Shown one piece after another: positions 27,107-37,892 of a stretch of 64,000 nt of DNA (position 1 is the stretch's first letter; every line of letters begins with the position of its first letter). The position numbers were made by a program, and so were the translations under genes. The notes below the pieces were generated by a model that worked only from the letters and a program-made list of their open reading frames with translations, ran no database searches and was not told the origin of the DNA. Source of the stretch: Geomesophilobacter sediminis (GTDB lineage: Bacteria > Desulfobacterota > Desulfuromonadia > Geobacterales > Geobacteraceae); assembly GCF_016458275.1 (NCBI RefSeq), contig NZ_JAEMHM010000020.1, positions 57,602-121,601 on the forward strand, read 5' to 3'.

Positions 27107-28492
27107 ATGTTCCGCCCTGCACTCAAAGATTGGAACCCGGAAGACCCAGCCTTCTGGGAACAGACCGGGAAAAGGATTGCCAGCCGCAACCTCTGGATTT
27201 CCATTCCCTGCCTCTTCCTTTCCTTCGCGGTATGGATGGTCTGGAGCGTCGTGGTGGTGAACCTGGAAAGCGTCGGTTTCGGTTTCGATCCGGACAAGCT
27301 CTTCTGGCTCACGGCGCTCCCCGGTCTTTCCGGGGCGACCCTGCGGATCTTCTACGCCTTCATGGTCCCCATCTTCGGCGGACGCACCTGGACCACCATC
27401 ACCACCGCGTCTTTGCTCATTCCCGCCATCGGCATCGGGTTTGCGGTGCGCAACCCCCATTCCAGCTACCTCACCATGCTGGTCCTGGCCCTGCTCTGCG
27501 GGCTGGGGGGCGCAAACTTCGCCTCCAGCATGTCCAACATCAGCTTCTTCTATCCCAAAGCCCAAAAAGGAGCCGCCCTCGGTCTCAACGCCGGTCTGGG
27601 GAACCTGGGCGTCAGCGCGATGCAGTTCGTGATCCCCCTGGTCACCACCACCGCCATGTTCAGCCACCTGTGCGGCGAACCGCAGCTTTGCCTGGTCCGG
27701 GGCACAACGCGAACGGTATGGATGCAAAACGCCGGCTTCTTCTGGGTCCCCTTCATCATCGCCGCAACCGCGGCCGCCTGGCTCGGCATGGATAACCTCG
27801 CCAACGTCCGCGCTTCCTTCCGCGAACAGGCGGTCATCTTCCGCCGCAAGCACAACTGGATCATGTGCTGGATCTACCTCGGGACCTTCGGCTCCTTTAT
27901 CGGCTACTCCGCAGCCCTCCCCCTGCTGATCAAGTCGCAGTTCCCGGGCCTGGACCCGATGCGCTACGCATTTCTCGGCCCGCTGCTCGGAGCCCTCGTC
28001 CGGCCGGTCGGAGGCTGGATCGCGGACAAGATCGGCGGAGCCCGGGTGACCTTCTGGGACTTCATCGTCATGTCGATCGCCGTGCTCGGGGTGCTCCATT
28101 ACCTCCCGGGTCCTGGCAACAGCGGTAACTTCACCCTCTTCCTGGCTTCCTTCATCCTCATCTTCATCGCGACCGGCATCGGGAACGGCTCCACCTTCAG
28201 TATGATCCCGGTGATCTTCCTCACCGAGCGGCAGCGAGCCGCCGCGGGGCAAGGAGCGGAGGGAGCACGGCGCGCCGTGACTGAGGCCGGCAAGGAAGCA
28301 GCCGCCGTCCTCGGCTTCAGTTCGGCCTTTGCCGCCTACGGCGCCTTTTTCATACCGAAAGCCTTCGGCAGCTCCATCACCCTCAGCGGCAGGCCCGACG
28401 CCGCTTTCTACGGCTTCCTCGCTTTCTACCTCTCCTGCATCGTCCTCACCTGGTACTACTACGCCCGAAAAGGCGCCCCCATCCCCTGCTGA
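27107..28492 (+). CDS. narK: Nitrate/nitrite transporter (MFS)
   Basis: A 461-residue, twelve-helix transporter of the nitrate-nitrite porter family. The nitrate signature GLGGANFASSMSN is present about residue 130, and a second glycine-rich signature (GLNAGLGNLGVS) lies about residue 160, with the conserved substrate arginine near the first helices (LSGATLRIFYAF). It imports nitrate for the cytoplasm-facing NarG site and probably exports nitrite. It follows narI on the same strand, about 200 bases on, and is closed by a terminator at 28514-28550. Confidence 0.94.
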   Translation: MFRPALKDWNPEDPAFWEQTGKRIASRNLWISIPCLFLSFAVWMVWSVVVVNLESVGFGFDPDKLFWLTALPGLSGATLRIFYAFMVPIFGGRTWTTITTASLLIPAIGIGFAVRNPHSSYLTMLVLALLCGLGGANFASSMSNISFFYPKAQKGAALGLNAGLGNLGVSAMQFVIPLVTTTAMFSHLCGEPQLCLVRGTTRTVWMQNAGFFWVPFIIAATAAAWLGMDNLANVRASFREQAVIFRRKHNWIMCWIYLGTFGSFIGYSAALPLLIKSQFPGLDPMRYAFLGPLLGALVRPVGGWIADKIGGARVTFWDFIVMSIAVLGVLHYLPGPGNSGNFTLFLASFILIFIATGIGNGSTFSMIPVIFLTERQRAAAGQGAEGARRAVTEAGKEAAAVLGFSSAFAAYGAFFIPKAFGSSITLSGRPDAAFYGFLAFYLSCIVLTWYYYARKGAPIPC

Positions 28493-28513
28493 TTCCGTCC
28501 CTTAAACGCAACA

Positions 28514-28550
28514 ACGGGCCCGGACCTGTCAGGCCGGACCCGTTTTCGTT
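28514..28550 (+). terminator. Terminator after narK
   Basis: A GC-rich inverted repeat (AACGGG... and CCCGTT) followed by TTTTCGTT lies about 20 bases beyond the narK stop. Confidence 0.8.
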
Positions 28551-28662
28551 ACTGCGGATTTCTTGAAAATCGGAAACGATCCCCCACCCCATGGGGTGGC
28601 AGCTTAAGCCCCCGGCCCCCCTTTGCCAAAGGGGAATCAGACGAGGTGGGATCCCGCCCCAA

Positions 28663-29214
28663 TCAGACCCGCGGGGACTCCCAGTCGTCCGATGCGCTGG
28701 TCTTCCCTTCCTTGTTATCGATCTGGAGCTTTCCGTAGACGAAAGTGATTTCCTCCATGACCTTTCCTTCCGCGGTCACGAACTGGTGTACCGACGCGAT
28801 GCTTGCGTTGCTCAGGGTAATGGTCTGGACCACCGTATCGACGCCTTTGGCATCGGGCCCGATGAAGTCGATGGCAACCGTCTTAAGATTCTCGTTGGTG
28901 AACATCGCCTGGTAGAGCTGCGGCGTACACGCCGAGACCTCCTTGATGATGACCAACGGCTTATGCATGCGCTGCCCGGTAGGCAACCCCGACTGGGGAT
29001 CACGTGGGGAGACGATGGAGTGGGTATAGCCGTCGGCCGAGATTTTGCCCCCGATCGCGGCCGAGACCCGTTCTTTGGCCGCGGTAGCGACGTCCGCCTT
29101 GAACTTCCCCTGTTTGGACCCGTCGATGGAGAGGTAGATCGGGTGGCCGCCGGCCCACACCGTCTGTGCCCCAAAGAGAACCAGCGCAGTCAATGCAAGG
29201 ATGATCCGTTTCAT
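28663..29214 (-). CDS. Hcp-family protein with an N-terminal signal peptide
   Basis: A 183-residue protein of the type VI tube protein (Hcp) family. The Hcp hallmark lies in the middle: GQRMHKPLVIIKEVSACTPQ followed by a LYQAMFTNE helix and the FVYGKLQ-type strand near the end; the start YLSIDGSKQGKF also matches. It is unusual in beginning with a clear Sec signal peptide (about residues 1-21, MKRIILALTALVLFGAQTVWA spread over two lines of charged, hydrophobic and cleavage parts). Hcp normally has none. No other type VI gene is in the window. It shares an operon with the secreted protein upstream (32-base gap). The start has AGGAGG six bases upstream. Confidence 0.85.
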   Translation of the reverse strand: MKRIILALTALVLFGAQTVWAGGHPIYLSIDGSKQGKFKADVATAAKERVSAAIGGKISADGYTHSIVSPRDPQSGLPTGQRMHKPLVIIKEVSACTPQLYQAMFTNENLKTVAIDFIGPDAKGVDTVVQTITLSNASIASVHQFVTAEGKVMEEITFVYGKLQIDNKEGKTSASDDWESPRV

Positions 29215-29246
29215 AAGTCCCTCCTGATAGTTATTGTATTTTGCCA

Positions 29247-29987
29247 TCAGTAGCGGCAATTGGGGCCGTCCACCGAGAAGGCGTCGAGCGTCCCCAAGGG
29301 AACCGCCGGGCCCGGCTGGTACGCCTTCAAAAATGAGATGTCCGGGGCGTCCGAAGGAAATTTCGGACCGAGCGCCTTCCCGGCGAAGGAGACGCTGAAG
29401 GGCCGGCTCCCCTTTGGGGGTCTCGGGCAAGGGCGCAGCGAGGGATTGACGCTCGCCAACTTGACCGACGTCACCGGTTTTGCCACCCCGCGGCTCACCG
29501 GCGCGGCGGTCGCCTCGGCAGCAAGCTCCGCAGTTTCAGTGGCGGTTGCCTTCGGCTGCCGCACCAGGACCATGGAGAACTCCTCGCCTCCGGTTTCGGC
29601 AAAGACCTCGATCCAGTAGTCGCTTCCGTCCGCAGAAAGGCGGGCGTGCAGGAAGTTGCGCGGGTTCTCGTACAGGATCGTGCCGCCCCGGTTTTTCACC
29701 ATCTCGCCGAAGTAGGCGATGATCCGAAACGAGGGCAGCAGCTCTCCCGAAGCCTCGTGGTGGTAGGTGTACCGGTAGGTCTCCCCCTGCACCGGCGTCT
29801 TCTTGTCGTTGATCCAGAAGGTATGGCTTCCGGCCGGGTCCTCGACCGGTGCATCCGCTGCATATCCAGGCACGACCGCGAACTCCGTCTCCTGCGCTTC
29901 GGCTCCGGCGGCGGCACAACAGAGCCAGAGGAAGACATAACCTGCCAGCACACCAGCCCACCGTTCTCGCCCTCTCGATTTGCTCAT
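29247..29987 (-). CDS. Secreted protein of unknown function next to Hcp-like gene
   Basis: A 246-residue exported protein: signal peptide about 1-31, ending AEA. Residues about 55-150 form one domain containing FRIIAYFGEMVKNRGGTIL and DYWIEVFAETGGEEFSMVLV. This pattern (a glycine pair, then a WIEV/GG strand pair) resembles an N-terminal domain that precedes OmpA domains in some proteins, recalled from memory, but no OmpA domain follows. The remainder is Ala/Pro-rich. The start (29987) is preceded by GGGAGAGG; an ATG 21 bases earlier is also in frame. It is first in an operon with the signal-peptide Hcp protein. Confidence 0.7.
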   Translation of the reverse strand: MSKSRGRERWAGVLAGYVFLWLCCAAAGAEAQETEFAVVPGYAADAPVEDPAGSHTFWINDKKTPVQGETYRYTYHHEASGELLPSFRIIAYFGEMVKNRGGTILYENPRNFLHARLSADGSDYWIEVFAETGGEEFSMVLVRQPKATATETAELAAEATAAPVSRGVAKPVTSVKLASVNPSLRPCPRPPKGSRPFSVSFAGKALGPKFPSDAPDISFLKAYQPGPAVPLGTLDAFSVDGPNCRY

Positions 29988-30458
29988 GGTTTCAACCTCT
30001 CCCGGCATACGACCAGTTCTTCGAGTTCCGAACCTTACTCAGCTCGCCATCCAAAAGAAACTCAGTGAAGGTTAAGCTTCGCGCGGCACTCCCGGTGATG
30101 TCATGACCCGGAAAAATCTCCTCACAGGACTTCTGCGCCAGCAACCTGAGAGATAAATATATTCAATGAGAGCCACAATAATAAACAAAACATTCGGCAA
30201 TGCAAGTGTTCAGACAGTAACGGAAAATATGCGTCCATGGACGAATTCAAAGATTCATTAGATCTAACAAACCTAAACATTGACAAAACCCCGCCGGCTG
30301 TGATAAAAGACCGGTCCGGAGCTGCCTCTGGTGTTGTTTAGGCAGTATTTCCATACGGTTGCAAAGCGATTTTTTCCGCAACAAGGACAGCTCCCTGAGA
30401 TTTTATGCCATGCAATGCGCGGGCAACTGCGCTTTTGCCTTTGAGTTGGAGCACTTCC
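29988..30458. other. AT-richer intergenic region
   Basis: About 470 bases between divergent genes. It is richer in A and T than its surroundings and contains no REP element and no gene I can support. A likely promoter for the lipoprotein gene lies at 30280-30308. Confidence 0.6.
30280..30308 (+). promoter_or_regulatory. Candidate sigma-70 promoter
   Basis: A perfect TTGACA at 30280-30285 is followed after 16 bases by GATAAA. It could drive the lipoprotein gene that starts 150 bases downstream. Confidence 0.45.
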
Positions 30459-31889
30459 ATGCGGATAAGAATGCCCGCTGCGTCGATCGTAGCGATGATT
30501 GCCCTGCTTCTCTCCGGATGCGGAGCGCAACAGATCTCGAAGGAGCTGTACACCCAGAAGAGGCTGGGGCAATTCGAACTGCACGCCAGTCTGGAAAAAG
30601 GAAGTAACGGCTACCGGTTCACCCAGCTTTCCACCAAACGGTTCCATCTCCAGGGAACCCACGTCTGCCTCAACGATCTCTCCCCCGAAGACCTCGACGT
30701 CACCTCCTACAGCTGCCTGGACCGTTTTTTCGGGCTGGTAAATGCCGGAAACTGCCCGCAGTCCGGCAAGGACCGGTTCCGCTCCAAATCGGTCCTGGTC
30801 GGCGACACCGTCGGGATGCACCTCTTCTATGTCGGGCTGCTGACCGTTTTTGGTGTCGTTCCCGTGGTGCATGAAAGCCATTTCGACTATCAGGATTACA
30901 ACGCCGCCGTCTCGGCCGCTTTGAAACAGGACCACCTGGATCGGGACCATCTGCTGGACGAGCTCGATGACGGCATCACGTACTGCAACGAGCTCGGCAG
31001 GGACCTGCAGACCTACGGCAGAAAGAAGTACGACGAAGAGCACTACTATGCCACGGCCCTCTACAACAAGTTCCGGGAGCGGATCCAGCTGGTAGAGAAG
31101 GTCCGCGATTCCTCCGGATTCTACGACAACAGCATTGCCATGATGGAAAAGGTAGCCCTTGCCCCGAACGACGTACCTATCAAGCGGATCGAGGCCTTCG
31201 CCTACCCTCTCGAGCTCAGTTGCCCCCCCAGCCAGTTCACCCAGGAGCTGGAAAGGAAGAAACAAGCCTGCAACGCATCATTTGCCGAGGACAAGCGGGA
31301 AATCGACCGTAACGCCACCGAATACGGGAATTACCTCTCCCAGCTGACCTCCTACATCACGTTGCGCCACCCCAGGGAGTTCACCCAGAACGACTACCAC
31401 ATCAAGGTATTCGCTCCGGACACCATCAAGTGTGCGGAAAAAGTCGACGAAGTCCCGGTGGAATTCGAAATCGTCTCCAAGGACTTCCGGTCGATCTATC
31501 CCCGGTTCAGCGATAACGACAACAACGTCGAAGTGACCTTCGACGGCCGCTTTTTGACCTTCGCCAACAAGACCAGGAAGCGGGTGAAGATCAAGTCCGT
31601 CCTCTTTACCTACAACAACCAGACCGTCGACCTTGCAGTGAACGACACCGAGGCGGCGCTCGAACTGCTTCCGGGTGCGGTCATCACCGGGTACGACGTG
31701 AACCCGCGGGTAAGCCAAGCCATCGCGAAGCTTAGCGACTATCCGAGGCTGACCAGCAGCGTAGCCAAAAACACCACCATCGACTTCGGTCTCGCCATCA
31801 AGTACCGCATCGTCGACCTCAACACCGAAAAGACCCTCGCCAAGGCCCAGAAGTTCAACCTCTACGACGTCCTGAAGGCCGGCAGCTAA
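30459..31889 (+). CDS. Large lipoprotein of unknown function
   Basis: A 476-residue lipoprotein. The signal ends in the lipobox LLSGC (cysteine near residue 21), so it is membrane-anchored by lipid. The body has a cysteine-containing N-terminal part, one hydrophobic stretch near residue 125 (VGMHLFYVGLLTVFGVVPVV), a helical central region and a C-terminal beta-rich part. I do not recognise the family. The start at 30459 is favoured by GGAG upstream and by the signal peptide; in-frame codons upstream would spoil the signal. It stands alone, followed by the REP array. Confidence 0.8.
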   Translation: MRIRMPAASIVAMIALLLSGCGAQQISKELYTQKRLGQFELHASLEKGSNGYRFTQLSTKRFHLQGTHVCLNDLSPEDLDVTSYSCLDRFFGLVNAGNCPQSGKDRFRSKSVLVGDTVGMHLFYVGLLTVFGVVPVVHESHFDYQDYNAAVSAALKQDHLDRDHLLDELDDGITYCNELGRDLQTYGRKKYDEEHYYATALYNKFRERIQLVEKVRDSSGFYDNSIAMMEKVALAPNDVPIKRIEAFAYPLELSCPPSQFTQELERKKQACNASFAEDKREIDRNATEYGNYLSQLTSYITLRHPREFTQNDYHIKVFAPDTIKCAEKVDEVPVEFEIVSKDFRSIYPRFSDNDNNVEVTFDGRFLTFANKTRKRVKIKSVLFTYNNQTVDLAVNDTEAALELLPGAVITGYDVNPRVSQAIAKLSDYPRLTSSVAKNTTIDFGLAIKYRIVDLNTEKTLAKAQKFNLYDVLKAGS

Positions 31890-31919
31890 GCCCCCCCAGC
31901 AATTCCCCCCTCCTCCCGT

Positions 31920-33307
31920 GTAGGAGCGACATTCCTGTCGCGATCAGCCCGCGCGTCAGACCGGACCGTTTCCAGGATGGCCCCTGGTGATGCAGGAAAA
32001 TCCCAAAGATCTTCCAAAGGCATCGCCACCAAAAGCCCCAACCCGGTGGGAGCGCCTTTCCAGGCGCGAATCCCCAACCGCTTTCACCGCCAGCGGCGGA
32101 TCGCGCCCCTTTCTGTGTAGGAGCGACATTCCTGTCGCGATCAGACCATGCGTCAGACCGGACCGTTTCCAGGATGGCCCCTGGTGATGCGGAAAAATCC
32201 CGGAGATCTTCCAAAGGCATCGCCACCAAAAGCGCCAACCCGGTGGGAGCGCCTTTCCAGGCGCGAATCCCCACCCGCCGTCACCGCCTGCGGCGGATCG
32301 CGCCAGGAATGGCGCTCCCACAGTGAAAGGCACCTTCATCAGTGATGACAAAAGCGACATTCCTGTCCAGATCGCCTCTCTCAAACAAGCAAAAAGCTGC
32401 CAACCCGGTGGGAGCGCCTTTCCAGGCGCGAATCCCCCAACCGCTGTCACCGCCTGCGGCGGATCGCGCCAGGAATGGCGCTCCCACAGTGAAAGGCACC
32501 TTCATCACTGAGACAAAAGGTTCCGTCCAGATCGCCTCTCTCAAACAAGCGAAAAGCTGCCAACCCGGTGGGAGCGCCTTTCCAGGCGCGAATCCCCAAC
32601 CGCTGTCACCGCCTGCGGCGGATCGCGCCAGGAATGGCGCTCCCACAGTGAAAGGCACCTTCATCACTGAGACAAAAGCGACATTCCGTCCAGATCGCCT
32701 CTCTCAAACAAGCAAAAAGCTGCCAACCCTGTGGGAGCGCCTTTCCAGGCGCGAATCCCCCACCTGCCGTCACCGCCTGCGGCGGATCGCGCCAGGAATG
32801 GCGCTCCCACAGTGAAAAAGCACCTTCATCAGTGAGACAAAAGCGACATTCCTGTCCAGATCGCCTCTCTCAAACAAGCAAAAAGCTACCAACCCGGTGG
32901 GAGCGCCTTTCCAGGCGCGAATCCCCCAGCCGCCGTCACCGCCTGCGGCGGATCGCGCCAGGAATGGCGCTCCCACAGTGAAAAGCACCTTCATCAGTGA
33001 GACAAAAGCGACATTCCTGTCGAGATCGACTCTCTAAAACAAGCAAAAAGCTGCCAACCCGGTAGGAGCGCCTTTCCAGGCGCGAATTCCCCAGCCGCCG
33101 TCACCGCCTGCGGCGGATCGCGCCAGGAATGGCGCTCCCACAGTGAAAGGCACCTTCATCGGTGAGACAAAAGCGACATTCCTGTCCAGATCGCCTCTCT
33201 CAAACAAACAAAAAGCTGCCAACCCGGTGGGAGCGCCTTTCCAGGCGCGAATCCCCCACCTGCCGTCACCGCCTGCGGCGGATCGCGCCAGGAATGGCGC
33301 TCCCACG
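31920..33307. repeat. Tandem array of REP-containing units (~165 bp, 8 copies)
   Basis: Eight REP pairs begin near 32045, 32242, 32407, 32567, 32731, 32896, 33061 and 33226; after a first 197-bp step the period settles at 160-165 bp. Each unit has a forward hairpin (GCGCC-TTTCCA-GGCGC), a spacer with CACCGCCTGCGG, an inverted hairpin (ATTCCT loop), and a linker holding a decayed GCGAC-type hairpin. Intact GCGAC-type hairpins lie near 31920 and 32117. Open frames running through this array are artefacts of the repeat length. Confidence 0.93.
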
Positions 33308-33537
33308 GAAAAAGGTAAGGGCTCTCAGCCATGCCAGTGGCGATCCCCCCCTGCCGATCACGTTTGGAATGCCACCCTCCCCGCGCATCAACCGCCGGTC
33401 TCGGCGCCCCCTGCATCCAATCCAAATTACGCCTCCGTAAGGTAAAAACCCCTCAAGTGTCGACCTGTTATACCGATATCTTCAATCATCCCCAAAAAAC
33501 GAACAGGGGGATTTTGCCTCCGGAAAGGAGCACCGGT

Positions 33538-36500
33538 TTGCGGAAACAGTTGAAGATAAATGCCAAAATTACCGGTGCCGTGGTTTTGCTGGTGGCTTCC
33601 CTGGCCGCCGTGGCAACCCTGGGCGGCTACGGCTATTTCACCCACAAGTTCCGCGCCGCGCTGACCAAGCAAAACGAGGCGCTCTTGGCGATGGCGAGCG
33701 ATCACCTCAACGGGGAGGTCGCCCGGTACTGGGAGATCCTCGACAAGATCGCTGCGGCGGCTCCCGAATCTCGCCCGATGCACGCAGACCAGCTGCAACT
33801 GCGCCTGGATCGGGAAAGGCTCGCACGCACCTTTTTTGACGGCGGCTTTGAGTTTGTCGACAGCCAGGGAAAAGTCATCGCGGAAAGTCCGCGTGCGCCG
33901 CGGCGGGCCGTACCTTGCGTGGAATACGCCGATTTCGTTTCCCGCACCTTTTCCTCGGGCAAGAGGAGCATCTCCCCCCCCTATTACTCAGCCTCCTTTC
34001 CCCACCATCCCATCGTGTCGTTCGCACTTCCGGTCAAAGGCCCCGACGGCAGGGTCACGGCCTTACTGATCGGACGCCATGATCTCCAGGAAAACGGCGG
34101 TCTCACCGACCTCGCGCGCATCAGCGCCGGCCAGGGAAGCTTTCTCTTCCTGGTGGACCGCAACCGGACGGTGATCCTTCACCCCAAGCGAGAGCGGATC
34201 ATGAAGCGGAGTGCCCCCGGGCGGCTTCCCGCTCTGGACCGGGCGATCGCCGAGGAAGGGATCCATTATTCGGAGGGGCTGAGCTACCAGGGGGTAAAGG
34301 CATCGGTGCTCGCCCGCCGGGTGGCCAACACCCCCTGGGTCATCGGGATCTTTTCCCCGCTTAAGGAACTCGACGCGCCGCTCAGGGGGGCGCGGACCTT
34401 TTTCATCGCCTCCTTTCTCCTGTTTCTCGTGCCGGCGACGCTCTCCTTATGGCTTTTGATCCGCCGCACCACGGCCCCCCTGCTGCAGCTCACCGAACAC
34501 GTGCGGAGCCTCGCCGAAAAGGAAGGCGAACAGCGCCTTTTGACCCTGAAGACCGGTGACGAGCTGGAATCCCTGGCGGGCGCCTTCAACGAGATGGTCC
34601 GCGAGATGGACGAAAAGCACGCCGTGCTCCGGCACAACCAGGAGCTCTACCGGGTCATCTCCGAGTTCACCATGGAGTTTGCCGTCGGGGCGAGAGAGGA
34701 TGCCATCAGCTACATTTCGGCCAACTGCCTGGCCCTTACCGGCTACTCCGATGCCGAGTTCTATGCCGATCCGCTCTTGTTGTCCCGGATCATCCATCCC
34801 GAGGATCTTCCGCTTTGGCGCGAATTCACCGGCGCCGCCTCCGATGACACCACCACCTCGATCAACGTGCGCCTGATCAACAAAAATGGCGAGACCCGGT
34901 GGTTCAACCATATCTGGCATCGGGTCCCTAACCTGACCGGGGAGGGGCAGGCGAGTTTCGGCGGAAGCTTCCGCGACATCACGAGGAAGGTGGTCCTGGA
35001 GCGCGAACTCGAACGGCAGCGGCAATTTGCCGAAAGCCTGCTGGAAAACACCTCCATGCCGATGTTCGTCCTCGACAGCGAGCACCGTATCATCTTCTGG
35101 AACCGGGCGGCCGAAGCACTCACCGGCTTCAGTGCGCAGCAGATGCTCGGGACCACGGACCAGTGGAAACCCTTCTATCCGGAAAAGCGCCCCACCCTGT
35201 CCGACCTGGTGCTCGACCACGACACCGAACGGGTAAGCAGCTACTACGAGAAGTTCGACGCCGAAGGAGTTCTCCCCGGGATCGTCCGGGCCGAGGGATG
35301 GTACGCCAACCTCGGCGGCAAGAAGCGCTACATCGTCTTCGACGCCGCTCCGGTCAAGCACGGGGAGGAAACCGTGGCGGTGGTGGAGAGCCTTTACGAC
35401 ATCACCGAGCGGGCGACCGCCGAGGAGTCGCTGCGCCTGTTCTCGCAGGCGGTGGAACAAAGCGGCAGCTCGGTCGTCATCACCGATCCGGCCGGCAACA
35501 TAGAATACGTCAACTGCAAGTTCTGCGAGGTGACCGGGTACCGGCGCGAAGAGGCCCTCGGGAAAAACCCGCGCCTGCTGAAATCGGATCACCAACCGCC
35601 GGAGGTCTACCAGCAACTCTGGCAGACCATCGTCGACGGAGGGGTGTGGCATGGAGAGCTGCACAACCGGCGCAAGAACGGGACCTTCTTCTGGGAAAGC
35701 GCCACCATCTCCCCCATCGTCGACGCGAAGGGGAAGATCAGGCACTTCCTGGCGGTAAAAGAGGACATTTCCCAGCGCAAAGAGGCCGAGCGGACCCTCA
35801 CCAAGAAGCAGGCGGAACTCGTTTTGAAACACGAGCAGCTGGCCAACCTGTTCCGGCAGGTCGAGCAGGTCAAAATGGAATGGGAACAGACCATGGATTG
35901 CATCGACGACATGGTCATCATGGCCGATCCCGACCACCGGGTCCGACGCTTCAACCGCGCCTTTGCCGATTTCACCGAGCACGGAAGCCCCGAGGTGCTG
36001 GGCGCGGATTGGCGTTTTTCCCTCGGGGCGGTGGGGCTCGACATCGCGAGCGTCGAAGGGACGTCAGGAGAAATCTTCCATCAGGAAAGCGGGCGCTGGT
36101 TCACCCTCAGGATCTACCCGTACGGGGATCGGGGGGGAAGCGTCATCACCATGCACGACCTGACCGAGATCAAGCGGGTCTCCGATGAGCTGGCCGCGGC
36201 CTACGAAGAGCTCAAGGCGACCCACTCCCAGCTTTTGCAGCAGGAAAAAATGGCCTCGATCGGCCAGCTCGCCGCAGGGGTCGCCCACGAAATCAACAAC
36301 CCGATGGGGTTCATCTCGAGCAACCTGGGGAGCATGGCGAAGTACCTGGACCGGATGGAGAATTTCCTGGGGCTGCAGGGGAACGCCCTCAAGGGCTGTG
36401 CCGACGAGGCTACCGCGGGGGAACTGGCCGAAGCGAGGAAGAAGCTCAGGGTCGATTACATCCTGGAAGACGCCCGCGCCCTGCTCGCGGAATCCCGCGA

Positions 36501-37014
36501 GGGGGCGGAGCGGGTCCGGACCATCGTGCAGAACCTGAAAAGTTTTTCGCGCATCGACGATGCCAAGGTGACCATGGTGGATGTCAACGAATGCCTGGAG
36601 AGCACCATCAACATCGCCTGGAACGAGCTCAAGTACAAGGCGACCCTTACCCGGGACTACGGCGAGATTCCGCAGATCAAGGGGCTCCCGCAGCAGCTCA
36701 ACCAGGTCTTCCTCAACTTGCTGGTGAACGCCGCCCACGCCATCGAGGAAAAGGGGGAAATAACCGTCGCCACCCGCCAGGAGGGGGACCAGGTCCTCAT
36801 CACGGTCCGGGACAGCGGTTGCGGCATCCCCGAGGAGATCCGGCACCGGATCTTCGAGCCGTTTTTCACCACCAAGAAAGTCGGCCAGGGGACCGGCCTG
36901 GGGCTCTCCATAAGCTACGACATCATCAAGAAGCACCAGGGCCGCATCGAGGTCGAAAGTAACCCGGGCGTGGGAACCACCTTCACGGTCCGGCTGCCGG
37001 TCGGGGAGGCATAG
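33538..37014 (+). CDS. Membrane sensor histidine kinase, Cache-HAMP-PAS4
   Basis: A 1158-residue kinase. Transmembrane helices at about 12-32 and 285-305 enclose a periplasmic Cache-type sensor. HAMP, then four PAS domains (about 375-490, 500-620, 630-750, 780-880) lead to HisKA with phosphoacceptor H917 (VAHEINNP) and a complete HATPase_c ([23 protein letters not shown]). The PAS near 630-750 contains the [16 protein letters not shown] motif typical of redox or small-ligand PAS/PAC units. The TTG at 33538 is chosen because AAAGGAG lies seven bases upstream and the first helix follows. Its natural partners are the three receivers that follow, starting three bases after its stop. Confidence 0.92.
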   Translation: MRKQLKINAKITGAVVLLVASLAAVATLGGYGYFTHKFRAALTKQNEALLAMASDHLNGEVARYWEILDKIAAAAPESRPMHADQLQLRLDRERLARTFFDGGFEFVDSQGKVIAESPRAPRRAVPCVEYADFVSRTFSSGKRSISPPYYSASFPHHPIVSFALPVKGPDGRVTALLIGRHDLQENGGLTDLARISAGQGSFLFLVDRNRTVILHPKRERIMKRSAPGRLPALDRAIAEEGIHYSEGLSYQGVKASVLARRVANTPWVIGIFSPLKELDAPLRGARTFFIASFLLFLVPATLSLWLLIRRTTAPLLQLTEHVRSLAEKEGEQRLLTLKTGDELESLAGAFNEMVREMDEKHAVLRHNQELYRVISEFTMEFAVGAREDAISYISANCLALTGYSDAEFYADPLLLSRIIHPEDLPLWREFTGAASDDTTTSINVRLINKNGETRWFNHIWHRVPNLTGEGQASFGGSFRDITRKVVLERELERQRQFAESLLENTSMPMFVLDSEHRIIFWNRAAEALTGFSAQQMLGTTDQWKPFYPEKRPTLSDLVLDHDTERVSSYYEKFDAEGVLPGIVRAEGWYANLGGKKRYIVFDAAPVKHGEETVAVVESLYDITERATAEESLRLFSQAVEQSGSSVVITDPAGNIEYVNCKFCEVTGYRREEALGKNPRLLKSDHQPPEVYQQLWQTIVDGGVWHGELHNRRKNGTFFWESATISPIVDAKGKIRHFLAVKEDISQRKEAERTLTKKQAELVLKHEQLANLFRQVEQVKMEWEQTMDCIDDMVIMADPDHRVRRFNRAFADFTEHGSPEVLGADWRFSLGAVGLDIASVEGTSGEIFHQESGRWFTLRIYPYGDRGGSVITMHDLTEIKRVSDELAAAYEELKATHSQLLQQEKMASIGQLAAGVAHEINNPMGFISSNLGSMAKYLDRMENFLGLQGNALKGCADEATAGELAEARKKLRVDYILEDARALLAESREGAERVRTIVQNLKSFSRIDDAKVTMVDVNECLESTINIAWNELKYKATLTRDYGEIPQIKGLPQQLNQVFLNLLVNAAHAIEEKGEITVATRQEGDQVLITVRDSGCGIPEEIRHRIFEPFFTTKKVGQGTGLGLSISYDIIKKHQGRIEVESNPGVGTTFTVRLPVGEA

Positions 37015-37017
37015 GCA

Positions 37018-37866
37018 ATGGATCGGATCGTGCGCATTCTCTGCGTGGACGACGAGCGGAACGTGCTGCGCTCCCTGCAGCGGATCTTTCTCGACGACGA
37101 CTACGAAATCCTGACCGCCCCCTCGGGAGAGGAAGGACTGGAGCTTCTGGAATCGGCCGGAGAGGTCCAGGTCGTGATTTCCGACTACCGCATGCCCGGC
37201 ATGACCGGGGTCGATTTTCTCCGGGAGGTCTACAAACGCTATCCCGAAACCATCCGGATCGTTCTCTCCGGCTTTGCCGATACCGCTGCGGTAGTCGCGG
37301 CGATCAACGAGGGGCATATCTACAAGTTCATCCCCAAACCGTGGGACGACGACGAAGTCCGCTTCACCGTGGCCAAGGCCATCGACTACTACCTGGTCCA
37401 GCAGAAGAACCGGCAACTGGCGGAAGAGCTGCGCCTCAAAAACGAAGAGCTGCTCGAACTCAACGCGCACCTGGAGGGTCTGGTGGAATCACGGACCCGG
37501 GAACTGGTGGAGCAGAACCAGGCCCTGCTCCACGCCCGCCAGGTGCTCGACAACCTCCCGCTCGGCGTGGTGGCGATCGGGATGGACGGGACGGTGGTGC
37601 AGATGAACCGGAGCGCGTCCGCCATTTTGGGGGTGGTTGCCGCCGCGGTCCGGGGAGAACACATATCGGCGGTCCTCCCCTGGGAACTCACCGAATTTTT
37701 TGCCAACGCGGGACGCACGGCGGATGGATTCCAGCGCTGCAGCATCAACGGCGCCGCGATCCAGGTGAGTGCGGTCAACACGCTCATCGACCAGCAGGTC
37801 GGGGTGGTGCTCACCCTGGTCGACTGCCGGACCGTCTGCGAAGAAACAGCGAAAAACGGCCTTTAA
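37018..37866 (+). CDS. Response regulator with PAS-like C-terminus
   Basis: A 282-residue protein. The receiver (residues 5-125) has phosphoacceptor D56 (VISDYRMP) and ends in the KFIPKPW sequence common in this lineage. A coiled coil (about 125-175) connects to a PAS-like domain (about 180-280; NLPLGVVAIGMDGTVVQMN). There is no DNA-binding or enzymatic output, so it probably relays or senses. It begins three bases after the kinase stop. Confidence 0.87.
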   Translation: MDRIVRILCVDDERNVLRSLQRIFLDDDYEILTAPSGEEGLELLESAGEVQVVISDYRMPGMTGVDFLREVYKRYPETIRIVLSGFADTAAVVAAINEGHIYKFIPKPWDDDEVRFTVAKAIDYYLVQQKNRQLAEELRLKNEELLELNAHLEGLVESRTRELVEQNQALLHARQVLDNLPLGVVAIGMDGTVVQMNRSASAILGVVAAAVRGEHISAVLPWELTEFFANAGRTADGFQRCSINGAAIQVSAVNTLIDQQVGVVLTLVDCRTVCEETAKNGL

Positions 37867-37892
37867 CCTGTTGCGATAGAAGGGAGAGGAAC

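Noticed and set aside
31920..33307. CRISPR array
   Set aside because: Units are palindromic repeats with nearly identical linkers; no unique spacers and no cas genes.
32342..33445. Open frames through the REP array
   Set aside because: They follow the repeat and have no independent support.
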